Of a stretch of 11,109 bases of DNA, positions 1 to 7,081 are shown in pieces. Location: NCBI GenBank assembly GCA_020426065.1, contig JAGQQT010000090.1, forward strand, positions 1 through 11,109, written 5' to 3'. A program made the position numbers and the translations under genes. Under the pieces are notes generated by a model. The model was given only the letters and a program-made list of their open reading frames with translations, did no database searches and was not told where the DNA came from. The stretch is from Planctomycetaceae bacterium. Lineage in GTDB: Bacteria; Planctomycetota; Planctomycetia; Planctomycetales; Planctomycetaceae. How positions within the stretch are numbered: position 1 is the first letter of the stretch; every line of letters begins with the position of its first letter.

Positions 1-203
1 CAGGCGCGATTGATCACTTCAAACTGGCATTCCTTGTGGGTTCCATCGCAGAAGGGGCTGTTTTTTGAATGACCACAGCGGCACAATGCGATCGTCGTTT
101 TTCCCTGCAGATCAATTTGATTTCCTGCACCATCTTCCACAACAAAGTTGCCGGAAACCAGAATCGGGCCTTTATCTCGAAGTGTCAGTTTTGTTTCTGT
201 CAT
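1..203 (-). CDS. CDGSH-type iron-sulfur protein, N-terminal part (cut by window edge)
   Basis: Reading the minus strand from ATG at 203 gives 67 residues before the window ends. Residues 46-61 read CRCGHSKNSPFCDGTH, an exact match to the CDGSH pattern C-x-C-x2-S-x3-P-x-C-D-G-T-H. In this family three Cys and one His bind a [2Fe-2S] cluster with redox or Fe-S transfer roles; bacterial versions are small soluble proteins. There is no signal peptide, so it should act in the cytoplasm. An AAAGGA-like ribosome site lies about 8 bases before the ATG, which supports this start. The gene is divergent from rsmE with 115 bp between them, so both promoters must sit there. The C-terminus, and whether a second CDGSH motif follows, cannot be seen. 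The domain call is firm; the physiological role is not known. Confidence 0.9.
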   Translation of the reverse strand, partial: MTETKLTLRDKGPILVSGNFVVEDGAGNQIDLQGKTTIALCRCGHSKNSPFCDGTHKECQFEVINRA

Positions 204-318
204 GATCTTTTCCTTTTCTCTATTCAGTGACTGTGGCTGTCGACTTCTGCAGCGTTCGATGATTTGAATCTCTGAAGATAGTCTGCGGCTGCAAAACCTT
301 GGCACAGCATAGTTCATC

Positions 319-1050
319 ATGTCGAAACGTTTCTATCTCGAGGGTCCCTGGAATGACCCGGTGCTCGAAATCTCCGGCCAGGAAGCACATCATCTGCTGC
401 ATGTGATGCGAGCTGGCGTGGGAGAGGATGTGGAAATCTTTGATGGAGCGGGACGGAGTGCATCGGGAAGTGTTGTTGCCCTGTCTCGCAAATCCGCTCA
501 GGTCGAATGGAACCCGGAAACGGCTTTGCTTCAGGACATGCCCAAACCAGTGCTTGTGCTGGCAGTCGCATTGCCAAAGGGAGATCGGTTTCGCTGGCTG
601 ATTGAGAAAGCAACGGAACTGGGGGTGTCAGAACTGATCCCACTCCAAACCACGCGCTCAACTGTTTCCCCCCGGGAAGCCAAGCTCGATAAACATCGTC
701 AGTACATCATTGATGCCTGCAAACAGTCCGGGCGAAATCATCTGATGAAGATTGCGGATTTGCAATCTTTGGAGGAAGTCTGTCAGGAAATCAGGCTTAC
801 TGAAACGTTGGCAATCTATGGCTCCGTCACAGAGGGATCTGGAATGCCACTCCAGGAGCGTCTTCAGGCATCATCGCGGATATTGGTCATGGTTGGACCG
901 GAAGGTGGCTGGACAGATGATGAAGAGGAACTCATCAAGGCTCATAACAGCTTCCCGATGCATCTCGGACAATTCGTCCTGCGAACAGAAACCGCTGCTG
1001 TTGCTCTATGTGCCACCCTGATGGGTTTGCATGGGGAAGGAAGCGCGTAA
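319..1050 (+). CDS. rsmE: 16S rRNA (uracil(1498)-N(3))-methyltransferase RsmE
   Basis: The 243-residue product has the length usual for RsmE, which transfers a methyl group from S-adenosylmethionine to N3 of U1498 in 16S rRNA within the assembled 30S subunit. The N-terminal 70 residues or so form the PUA-like RNA-binding part (FYLEG at 5-9, HHLLHVMR at 24-31). The rest is a SPOUT methyltransferase domain with the family markers EKATELGV (97-103), ACKQSGR (133-139), MVGPEGGWTDDE (191-202) and LRTETAAVAL (221-230); the last two build the knotted SAM pocket. The protein is soluble and cytoplasmic. The ATG at 319 gives the family N-terminus, although no clear Shine-Dalgarno sequence precedes it. 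It converges on the cytochrome gene at 1144-1488, and two hairpins lie in the junction. No key residue appears to be missing. Confidence 0.97.
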   Translation: MSKRFYLEGPWNDPVLEISGQEAHHLLHVMRAGVGEDVEIFDGAGRSASGSVVALSRKSAQVEWNPETALLQDMPKPVLVLAVALPKGDRFRWLIEKATELGVSELIPLQTTRSTVSPREAKLDKHRQYIIDACKQSGRNHLMKIADLQSLEEVCQEIRLTETLAIYGSVTEGSGMPLQERLQASSRILVMVGPEGGWTDDEEELIKAHNSFPMHLGQFVLRTETAAVALCATLMGLHGEGSA

Positions 1051-1077
1051 AAAAAGCGACTCCGTCTGGAGTCGCTT
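1049..1077 (-). terminator. Intrinsic terminator of the cytochrome-like gene
   Basis: A perfect 10-bp stem (1054-1063 with 1068-1077) closes a GTCT loop. Read on the minus strand the stem is followed directly by a run of Ts (complement of the As at 1049-1053), the standard intrinsic terminator layout. It lies 67 bases past the stop of the minus-strand cytochrome gene. The T-run overlaps the TAA stop of rsmE (1048-1050). On the plus strand the hairpin is followed by TCTGTTCTGTT, so it might also weakly terminate rsmE. Confidence 0.85.
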
Positions 1078-1131
1078 CTGTTCTGTTCCCAATTCTTCAC
1101 TGCTGTCGCAGCTGGGAATTCAGTGCTGCCG

Positions 1132-1173
1132 AAGCAGCCTGAATTACTTGGAAGCAGGCTGCTTGTTTTCTTT
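1132..1173 (+). terminator. Probable rsmE terminator straddling the cytochrome stop codon
   Basis: AAGCAGCCTG (1132-1141) and CAGGCTGCTT (1155-1164) form a perfect 10-bp inverted repeat around a 13-base loop, followed on the plus strand by GTTTTCTTTC. This fits an intrinsic terminator for rsmE reading through the convergent junction. The stop codon of the opposing cytochrome gene (1144-1146) sits in the loop. The T-tract is interrupted, so efficiency is uncertain. Confidence 0.55.
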
Positions 1174-1488
1174 CAGCAGATCTCCGAAAGATTTTCCGGA
1201 AACTGCACTTGGTTTGGCTTCAACGTCTTTCAAAGCCTTTTTGATCACTTCGTCATCTTTGCAGTTCTTGGCATTCAGGACCATGCCGTATGCCTTGCCG
1301 TAATCGTTCTTATCTTTTTTGTTGCTACCTTCGTGGCAGATGTTGCACTTTGCTTCGTCCAGGCCTTCCACGCTGGGGTAAGCGTCTTTGAAAGCAGCCA
1401 TGTACTTCGGACGAGCTTCTGTAACCGAAGTTGCAAAACAGATTGCCAGCAAGGTGCAAGTCGTGGTCAGAATCACATTCTTCATCAT
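1144..1488 (-). CDS. Small exported c-type cytochrome-like protein
   Basis: The product is 114 residues. Residues 2-25 look like a Sec signal peptide (MKNVI start, hydrophobic TTTCTLLAICFA, likely cleavage after VTEA at 25), followed by RPKYM. Residues 48-52 are CNICH, a CxxCH site for covalent haem c attachment, so the mature protein of about 89 residues is probably a periplasmic monohaem cytochrome. The rest is lysine-rich (NKKDKNDYGKAYG at 56-68). The sixth haem ligand is unclear; Met70 is one candidate. Start choice: two adjacent ATGs at 1488 and 1485 follow GGGAGATTTG, which suits either; starts further upstream would add an improbable N-terminus before the signal peptide. The gene stands alone between glnE and rsmE. 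The electron partner is unknown, and a non-haem role for CxxCH cannot be excluded from sequence. Confidence 0.75.
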   Translation of the reverse strand: MMKNVILTTTCTLLAICFATSVTEARPKYMAAFKDAYPSVEGLDEAKCNICHEGSNKKDKNDYGKAYGMVLNAKNCKDDEVIKKALKDVEAKPSAVSGKSFGDLLKENKQPASK

Positions 1489-1916
1489 CAAATCTCCCGT
1501 GGTTTCGATAGTCAGGTCAATTACGCAAACCGTAAACAGTTTGTGCAGAACGACACCGTCATGGCAGCATAATCGCACGGCATCCATTTAATGGAACCGA
1601 TGCGTGAGAGTCAACTGATGCCCGACCTGATCCTCAACAATTTATGAACAAAACTGCTGTCAGGCGGGAAATCAGCCGCTTTCCCGGGTTGAGAACGGCA
1701 AATTGCATGCCGATCCCGGATAATCACGCTGGCCATGGCAGAGCGCATGAGCGGGATTCCGCCAGATTGGAGGCCCCCAATTCGGCGATTTTCCTGAAAG
1801 ATTCTTAAAATCGGCCCCAATTCCGCCAGGAAGCAGGATGATGCAGGTTGGAATGCCTTCTGCTTCCAAAGTGCTCTAACTGATGGCAGCCATTTAACAG
1901 AGATGACTGATGACGG
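1489..1916. other. 428-bp intergenic region between glnE and the cytochrome gene
   Basis: No convincing gene lies here. It must hold the end of the glnE transcript and probably the promoter of the cytochrome gene, but I see no clear -35/-10 pair. It contains several small repeats: the inverted repeat GGAAGCAG/CTGCTTCC (1829-1836 and 1860-1867, 23-base loop), CGATTTT/AAAATCG (1786-1792 and 1807-1813, 14-base loop), a direct repeat ATTCCGCCAG (1756-1765 and 1820-1829), and a direct repeat CCCCAATTC (1775-1783 and 1815-1823). The hairpins lack a T-run on the minus strand, so they are not textbook terminators for glnE. Confidence 0.5.
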
Positions 1917-4900
1917 CTATTCCGGCAAATGGGGGGTGGTTCCATCGAGCAGTTTTGTAAATTCGAGAACCGTTTGCATAACAGTTTGCAAATTATGCTT
2001 CAGCGTTTCGGTGTCCCCGTTCATGTTCATACGTCGCGCCAGATAGGTAAATTCTTCGGAATCGAGCGGAGGAATTGTCAGATCGCTGGCGTTTCCACGC
2101 ACAATTCTGAGGGCATCAATCAACCGTCGCAGAAATCGGTAGCAGTCCCGCAATCGAATCCGATCCTGGTGGGACATTAATCCCAGTCGTTCAAATTCCC
2201 GCAGGGCCTGGCGCGTGTTTGTGGTTCGAATGGAAGGATACCGATGCCCGAAATTGATCTGCAGTCCCTGCACCAGATACTCACAATCAACCAGTCCTCC
2301 GGGACTCAGTTTGGCATTCACGGTACCGGGTTTCACCAGCTGGCGGACCTGCTTTTCACGCATGCCTCTCATTGCTGCGACATCAAATGAGGTACCCGTG
2401 TAGACAAGTTTATCCCTGAGTGCAATCACTTCCTGCATGAACGATTCGTCGCCACAGACCGGTCGCAGCTTGACCAGGGCCTGACGTTCGTAAGGCCACG
2501 CTGCTCCCTCAGCAGCGAAATAGGAGGCAAAAGCATCCAGTGAAACCGCCAGATTCCCCGCATTTCCATAGGGGCGGAGCCTGAGGTCAATTTCAAAAAT
2601 GCCATCGCTCTTGGCTTTGAGAATTGAGCGGAATTCTTCCACCAACTTCTGGTAAAACTCGGTTGTGGTCTTTTCCGGTTCGGGAGAGGTATGACCTTTC
2701 CCCTCGTAAAGGACCATGATTTCGATATCGGAAGCAAACCCCAGTTCTTTGCCGCCCCATTTGCCCAGAGCGAAGACCCCGTATCGGCATGGCATGCCAT
2801 TTTCGAGGAGTGGCTGGCCGTATTTTTTAGTCAGTTCGTTCCACAACAGGGCGAAGCTCGCGTTCACGACAACTTCCGCAATATTGGCCAGTTCCAGTGA
2901 AAACTGCCCGAAAGTTTTGTCGTAACCCAGGATGTGCCGCATGTCGATACGGACCATTTCCCGATCTTTGAATTCGTTGATCCTGGCGATTTTTTTGTCC
3001 CGGGATTTGAGTGGCGCCAGTTCTTTTTCGAGTTCTTCGGTGAGCTGTTTCAGGCTCTTTTCCTGCTTGAGGTTTTCGATATCAGTCACAACGGGGAACA
3101 GGTTTCGGTACTGGACCCGCAGAAAATCTTCCCAGAGAAAATCGCTGATCCCAAGGACTTTCACGAGGGCACTGAGCACTTCCGGCTGATCCAGCGAACT
3201 GAGCTGTTCGACCCAGTTGGGTTGCTCAAACAGTGTCTGCAGGAAATCCCGGAAATGCAGGAGTGCCGATTGGGGATCGGGAGCGGAGGGGAGTAGATGA
3301 GCAATGTGCTTGATGAAGACAATCGTCAGACGCAGGATCTGAAGCCGGGACTCGTCCAGGATTTTCTCATGATGATGAGCATCCACTACGTACAGACGAT
3401 CCTGTACCCGATGACTGGTGGAATCGACAATTACCCGATTGATCTGAATGCCAGCCAGGGCAAAGCCGGTTGTCAGTTCATAGAGAAAACCGGGTGCGTC
3501 GTCCCCTTCAATATCGATCACGGTCGCGTGTTCATCCAGATCGTTATGGATGGTCAGTTCCAGCGGAAGCAGACGGCCTGGTTCCTTGGTCTGCTGATTG
3601 GCAAGGGCTCTCCCGACTCGTCGGGCCAGGGTTCCCTGGACTTCCGAGAGCTGACCCTTATGCAGCAGCCGGTTCAGCTGGCGGCATTCGGCAATATACT
3701 GGTGCCAGGTCTGGTCGGTTGTATTACTGTTTGTACTGCGGACATCCAGAACCGTAATAAATTGTCCCGGATCCTGCTGGCCTTCCGTGGATTCTTTCAC
3801 AGTTCCCGTGGGGAAAACTCCTGTAAAGACATGGCCACGCAGAATATCGAATCCCATGGCAAACAGCATGCCGCAAGTGAGGGAGAAATTTCCCACCACG
3901 TCCACTCCCACCATGACAACCCGGAATTCGTTTTCACCAATCGGGCTGGCAGTGATATTGAGATACTCGTCTTCCGGCAGATCCTGCAGCAGTTTGGCGT
4001 GTGACTGAATTTCCTCCTCCGAAAACGTGGAAGCATAATCGGGCTGTGCCTCCACAATCAGTTCCATGTAAGGGCGGGCGTAACGCTCCTGGTTTTCAAT
4101 TTCCGACCAGGGGGTTTCGACATACTTCTCGTAAATTCTGCGGATTGCCGATGAGTGGCGTTCAAAATAATTCACGAACGTTTCGGGATCCGGGAAGTCT
4201 AACTTACGGGACAGATAGGCCAGTTCCCGGGATTCCTTCGGGATATGATGGATCTGCTTGTAGTGCGTCAATTGCAGGGCATGTTCAATGGTCCGCAGAA
4301 ACAGATAGCCATCGGCCAGCTGCCGATATTCATCCACTTTGAAATACTGATGTTCCACCAGCCGGACCAGTCCATCGAGCGTGTTGATGGAACGGATGGC
4401 GGGTTGATCCTTGCCGGCCATCAACTGCAGATACTGCACCGTGAATTCGACATCGCGAATCGATCCCTTTCCCCCCTTGACTTCTCCCCAGTCCCGACCC
4501 TGCTTGCGAAGTTCCTTCTCAATACTCGATTTCATCGAAACGACATTCTGCCGAATCTCTTCCGGATCGTTGTCGAACTGAATCGGCTCGATCCGTTTGA
4601 GCAGCTCATAACCGGCATCGATATTCCCGGCGATGGGACGGGCTTTCAGCAGAGCCTGTTTTTCCCACAACATGCCATGTTTGGCCAGGTAATCCAGATA
4701 GGCATCTACCGAGCAGACCAGTGCCCCGGAACGCCCCCAGGGACGAAGCCGCATATCGACCCGGTACAGAAATCCGTCCTCAGTTGCCTTGCTGATGGCT
4801 TCGATCAGAGTCTGTCCCAGCGGCCAGTAATGACTGGCGTTTGTTTCGGCCACGAAGACCAGGTCGATATCCGAGCTGTAGTTGAGTTCTTCACCTCCCA

Positions 4901-5582
4901 GTTTCCCGAACCCCAGCACCATGAAGTGGTCGGTATTAATCTCGTGCTTCTCAGCGGCAAATTTCAGGCAGGCCTGAACCAGTGCATCGGCCAGAAGTGA
5001 CAGTTGCAATGTCACACTTTTGAAATCCATCAGACCGAATGAATCGCAGGCTCCGATCCGGAGCAGTTCCCATTGCTGATAATGCCGCAGCCCTGCCAGT
5101 CGTTCCTGGTAATCCTTCCGATCAGCACAAAACCGGATCGCTTCGTCGACGAATTCTCCCCGGCTTTTGAAGTCAGCCAGGCTCTGATGATTGGTCAGCG
5201 CTTCCAGGTAATCCGGGTTTCGGAGCAGAATCTCAGTCAGAAACTGACTGCCAACAAATAGACGGACCAGAATTTCGACTGCCCGGGGATTGGCTGCCAG
5301 AAACTGGTACAGTTCGAGCCTGTCTCCGTAGCGTTGTATATACCGTTCAAAATTCAATAACGACTGATCCGGGTTAGCCGATTCCGAGAGCGCATGCACG
5401 AAGTTGATAAAGCAACGCTGGAAAGTTTCCCGTTCCTCTGCTGTCTGACAGATGGAAGCAAACCGCTGGATGGCGATGGGCAATTCGCGAAAACCGAGTT
5501 CCGTCAGGATGGCCTGTTTTGCTGATGAATCCCCATCCTCGGGTAACAGCAGTCGGTCATAGTCCTCATCAAACGAGATCAC
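1917..5582 (-). CDS. glnE: Bifunctional glutamine synthetase adenylyltransferase/deadenylase with internal ACT region
   Basis: The product is 1221 residues, against about 946 in E. coli. GlnE adds AMP to, or removes it from, a tyrosine of glutamine synthetase, setting nitrogen assimilation. The N-terminal deadenylase half (about 1-500) has GFGKLGGEELNYSSDIDLVF (224-243), YRVDMRLRPWGRSG (273-286) and GKGSIRDVEF (371-380). The C-terminal adenylylase half (about 770-1221) has ALGKWGGKELGFASDIEIM (938-956), FEIDLRLRPYGNAGN (996-1010) and LSPGGLVDCEY (1092-1102). Between them lie two ACT-like segments (about 550-617 and 686-735); the second, with DDAPGFLYELTTGFALAGI and RVQDRLYVVD, resembles the C-terminal ACT repeats of GlnD. 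The metal-site pair of the second half reads SDIE, not SDxD. The start codon is GTG; AGGAAAAG lies about 9 bases upstream and the next in-frame Met is residue 185. It appears monocistronic. Confidence 0.96.
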   Translation of the reverse strand: MISFDEDYDRLLLPEDGDSSAKQAILTELGFRELPIAIQRFASICQTAEERETFQRCFINFVHALSESANPDQSLLNFERYIQRYGDRLELYQFLAANPRAVEILVRLFVGSQFLTEILLRNPDYLEALTNHQSLADFKSRGEFVDEAIRFCADRKDYQERLAGLRHYQQWELLRIGACDSFGLMDFKSVTLQLSLLADALVQACLKFAAEKHEINTDHFMVLGFGKLGGEELNYSSDIDLVFVAETNASHYWPLGQTLIEAISKATEDGFLYRVDMRLRPWGRSGALVCSVDAYLDYLAKHGMLWEKQALLKARPIAGNIDAGYELLKRIEPIQFDNDPEEIRQNVVSMKSSIEKELRKQGRDWGEVKGGKGSIRDVEFTVQYLQLMAGKDQPAIRSINTLDGLVRLVEHQYFKVDEYRQLADGYLFLRTIEHALQLTHYKQIHHIPKESRELAYLSRKLDFPDPETFVNYFERHSSAIRRIYEKYVETPWSEIENQERYARPYMELIVEAQPDYASTFSEEEIQSHAKLLQDLPEDEYLNITASPIGENEFRVVMVGVDVVGNFSLTCGMLFAMGFDILRGHVFTGVFPTGTVKESTEGQQDPGQFITVLDVRSTNSNTTDQTWHQYIAECRQLNRLLHKGQLSEVQGTLARRVGRALANQQTKEPGRLLPLELTIHNDLDEHATVIDIEGDDAPGFLYELTTGFALAGIQINRVIVDSTSHRVQDRLYVVDAHHHEKILDESRLQILRLTIVFIKHIAHLLPSAPDPQSALLHFRDFLQTLFEQPNWVEQLSSLDQPEVLSALVKVLGISDFLWEDFLRVQYRNLFPVVTDIENLKQEKSLKQLTEELEKELAPLKSRDKKIARINEFKDREMVRIDMRHILGYDKTFGQFSLELANIAEVVVNASFALLWNELTKKYGQPLLENGMPCRYGVFALGKWGGKELGFASDIEIMVLYEGKGHTSPEPEKTTTEFYQKLVEEFRSILKAKSDGIFEIDLRLRPYGNAGNLAVSLDAFASYFAAEGAAWPYERQALVKLRPVCGDESFMQEVIALRDKLVYTGTSFDVAAMRGMREKQVRQLVKPGTVNAKLSPGGLVDCEYLVQGLQINFGHRYPSIRTTNTRQALREFERLGLMSHQDRIRLRDCYRFLRRLIDALRIVRGNASDLTIPPLDSEEFTYLARRMNMNGDTETLKHNLQTVMQTVLEFTKLLDGTTPHLPE

Positions 5583-5583
5583 G

Positions 5584-5625
5584 TTATCTTTTCCTGGTTG
5601 TATTCTTGTGTCGTCCTGATTCCAT
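5584..5625 (-). other. 13-codon mini-ORF ending one base before the glnE start
   Basis: On the minus strand an ATG at 5625 opens MESGRHKNTTRKR and stops with TAA at 5586-5584. One base separates that stop from the GTG of glnE (TAA-C-GTG), a layout compatible with translational coupling. A GGAA lies about 8 bases before the ATG, a weak ribosome site. An ORF this short is common by chance, so this is a suggestion only. Confidence 0.22.
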
Positions 5626-6104
5626 GGTGATGTTCCGGCATTTCAGTTCCCTTTCCACAGGGAAAAAACCAGACCTGAGCCATTATGACAACCGGGAGTC
5701 AGTTTTGCATTCCGCTGCCATGTCCGGCAGATTCTGCCCGGAATGCCCACTCCGGTTAATGCGTCATTTTTTCCCTGATTTCCTGACCGTGATGTCTCTC
5801 AGGCTGTTTTGCTGGAATGAGGAGAACTTCACAGGAAATCACAGCCCCTCAGCACAGGTGTGATACGCTTTTCTCACCAGCACCTGAGAGCTGATCTGGA
5901 GAAATCTCCCTGAACCAGTGCAAGGTATTTAACGCACTTCACAACTGGTTCCGGGAGTCGATTTGCGGGAAATGGTGCCGGTTATACCGAACATAACGGT
6001 CTGAGAGTGACAGTCCAGAGGAGAGGGTTCAGGAATCGGTTCTGAATCCATCGTGCGAAAGATTCATGTTCTAGGTTTTGATGACACACAGGGTCAGGAG
6101 GCGA

Positions 6105-6146
6105 ATGAAACAGGTTCGTTTCAGGTGTTCTGGTGATGACTTTTAA
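6105..6146 (+). CDS. Possible 13-residue leader peptide
   Basis: ATG at 6105 opens MKQVRFRCSGDDF and ends at TAA 6144-6146, 86 bases before the ATG at 6233. AGGAGG (6096-6101) lies 3 bases before the ATG, close but strong, and better than the ribosome site of the downstream gene itself. The reading frame overlaps the first two hairpins of the leader, and its stop codon falls in the loop of the second, so a translating ribosome would disrupt them. No single amino acid is enriched, so classical amino-acid attenuation is not indicated. Short ORFs arise by chance, so confidence is modest. Confidence 0.35.
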   Translation: MKQVRFRCSGDDF

Positions 6147-6203
6147 ATGGATCATCACCCGATTGCACGCGGAAGATGGAAATGTGGCTCCATTTTCCAT
6201 TTT
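6106..6203 (+). promoter_or_regulatory. Structured leader: three consecutive hairpins upstream of the 6233 gene
   Basis: Three hairpins follow one another. The first is TGAAAC/GTTTCA (6106-6111 and 6118-6123, 6-base loop). The second is a perfect 8-bp stem GGTGATGA/TCATCACC (6132-6139 and 6152-6159, 12-base loop). The third is AAGATGGAAATG with CATTTTCCATTTT (6173-6184 and 6191-6203), about 12 bp with one bulged T and one G-T pair, followed by GACTTTTGTC. The last is T-rich on its 3' side and could act as a terminator. Together with the mini-ORF at 6105 this resembles an attenuator. No riboswitch class is recognised. Confidence 0.4.
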
Positions 6204-6232
6204 GACTTTTGTCAGTTAGAGATCGGAAGACT

Positions 6233-6916
6233 ATGGGATTCCTCAAACGCATCATCAAAACCAATCAGCGCGATGGCGCGGGCGTTGCGCAACCCAGCAG
6301 CTTTGATCACCTGTCGGAAGATCAGCTGGAACACCACTTGAGCATCGCGCGTTATGGCAGTTTCAGACTGACAGACGCTATCCGCCCCTCTTACAACCTG
6401 GATGTTGTTCCCAGTGCCGGTTACCGAAAAGACAAGTATCATGATCAGGAAGCAGGGGTCAATATCCCTGTAATTCTCGCTGCTCAAACCAGCGAACGGT
6501 TAATGGATCTGTTTATCGATCTGCTGGATCCGCTGGGCGAAGAAGTCGATGTGGTGCTGGAAACCAGTCATCAGCAGGCTGCCGGCGTGCATCGTGATCT
6601 GCATCGGGAAGCCATTGATCTGCCGATCCTGAAATCGATTCTGTTTGATCACGAAGAGATGCTTCTGAATGATGGCTGCGCCGGATTTGCGGTCATCAAT
6701 CCCCGTATCCCACTCGAAGTCCAGTTTGATGAACACAAACTGCTGCTGATGTACGGGGAAAATCTGAAGCCATTTGAGGCCATTCTGCGAGATCATGGTC
6801 TGGATTGCCGCCGGGAATTGAAATTCATAACCGAAGCCGAGCACGTCCATTCCTCGACACTGGAATTCGCAGAAGAATTTGAATCACTGTGCTATCAACT
6901 CGGAATCGACAACTGA
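6233..6916 (+). CDS. Conserved-looking soluble protein of unknown function
   Basis: The product is 227 residues and I do not recognise the family. There is no signal peptide or membrane segment, so it is probably cytoplasmic. The N-terminus MGFLKRIIKT is short and basic. From about residue 77 an alternating alpha/beta pattern appears: NIPVILAA (77-84), ERLMDLFIDLLDPLGEEVDVVLETS (88-112), EVQFDEHKLLLMYG (162-175), ELKFITEAEHVH (195-206). The protein is acidic overall, rich in Asp, Glu and His. Start: ATG at 6233 follows CGGAAG by 3 bases; a TTG at 6209 in the same frame is less likely. It is preceded by a hairpin-rich leader with a mini-ORF, which suggests regulated expression. The next gene (7082) runs the same way after 165 bp with no clear terminator between, so they may be co-transcribed. 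I assign no function. Confidence 0.8.
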   Translation: MGFLKRIIKTNQRDGAGVAQPSSFDHLSEDQLEHHLSIARYGSFRLTDAIRPSYNLDVVPSAGYRKDKYHDQEAGVNIPVILAAQTSERLMDLFIDLLDPLGEEVDVVLETSHQQAAGVHRDLHREAIDLPILKSILFDHEEMLLNDGCAGFAVINPRIPLEVQFDEHKLLLMYGENLKPFEAILRDHGLDCRRELKFITEAEHVHSSTLEFAEEFESLCYQLGIDN

Positions 6917-6982
6917 TTCCGTTCTCCGCCGTGTTGAGGCGGGACAAGGAGGACTGACGCATCACCCTGGTGCTCAGGCCTG

Positions 6983-7039
6983 CCGGCTTTTTCGGGAGGA
7001 GAAAGCCGGGATGTGGATCGTGCGGGAGGTGTGATCCAC
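6983..7039 (+). promoter_or_regulatory. Two hairpins with CGGGAGG in their loops (possible CsrA-type site)
   Basis: The first hairpin is CCGGCTTT/AAAGCCGG (6983-6990 and 7002-7009, 11-base loop). The second is GTGGATC/GATCCAC (7013-7019 and 7033-7039, 13-base loop). Each loop shows the same heptamer CGGGAGG (6993-6999 and 7023-7029), 30 bases apart. They lie 43-99 bases before the ATG at 7082, too far to be its ribosome site. GGA in hairpin loops is the known recognition element of CsrA/RsmA. A further GGAGGA lies at 6948-6953. Whether these are protein sites or chance is not known. Confidence 0.35.
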
Positions 7040-7081
7040 GAGCTATTCTGATTCCTTCGATGCGCATAGAGGCAATGCATC

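Larger units (their letters stand above)
5583..6232. other. 650-bp divergent intergenic region between glnE and the 6233 gene
   Basis: No long convincing gene is seen. The part nearest glnE should carry its promoter. The best minus-strand candidate I see is an extended -10, TGTCATAAT (complement of 5682-5690), with a poor -35. The right-hand third (6096-6214) is unusually rich in hairpins and a mini-ORF, described separately. The middle part (about 5700-6090) holds only weak inverted repeats, such as CCGGTTAT/ATAACGG near 5978-5999. The plus-strand reading frame across 5519-5863 overlaps the start of glnE and shows no protein-like features. Confidence 0.45.

Noticed and set aside
1756..1829. 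Short direct repeats (ATTCCGCCAG, CCCCAATTC) as a CRISPR-like or iteron array
   Set aside because: Only two copies of each, with different spacings (64 and 40 bases); no regular array and no associated genes.
1611..1869. Minus-strand frames between glnE and the cytochrome gene
   Set aside because: They overlap each other in two frames, lack ribosome sites and have no recognisable composition or motif.
3297..5000. Long plus-strand frames opposite glnE (3297-4004, 235 codons; 4245-5000, 251 codons)
   Set aside because: They are the mirror of a strongly supported coding region, have no family features, and arise from codon bias of glnE on the other strand.
6147..6341. Plus-strand frame of 64 codons starting right after the leader mini-ORF stop (TAAATG)
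   Set aside because: It runs into the 6233 gene in a different frame, has no ribosome site of its own and no protein-like pattern; only the junction with the mini-ORF is curious.
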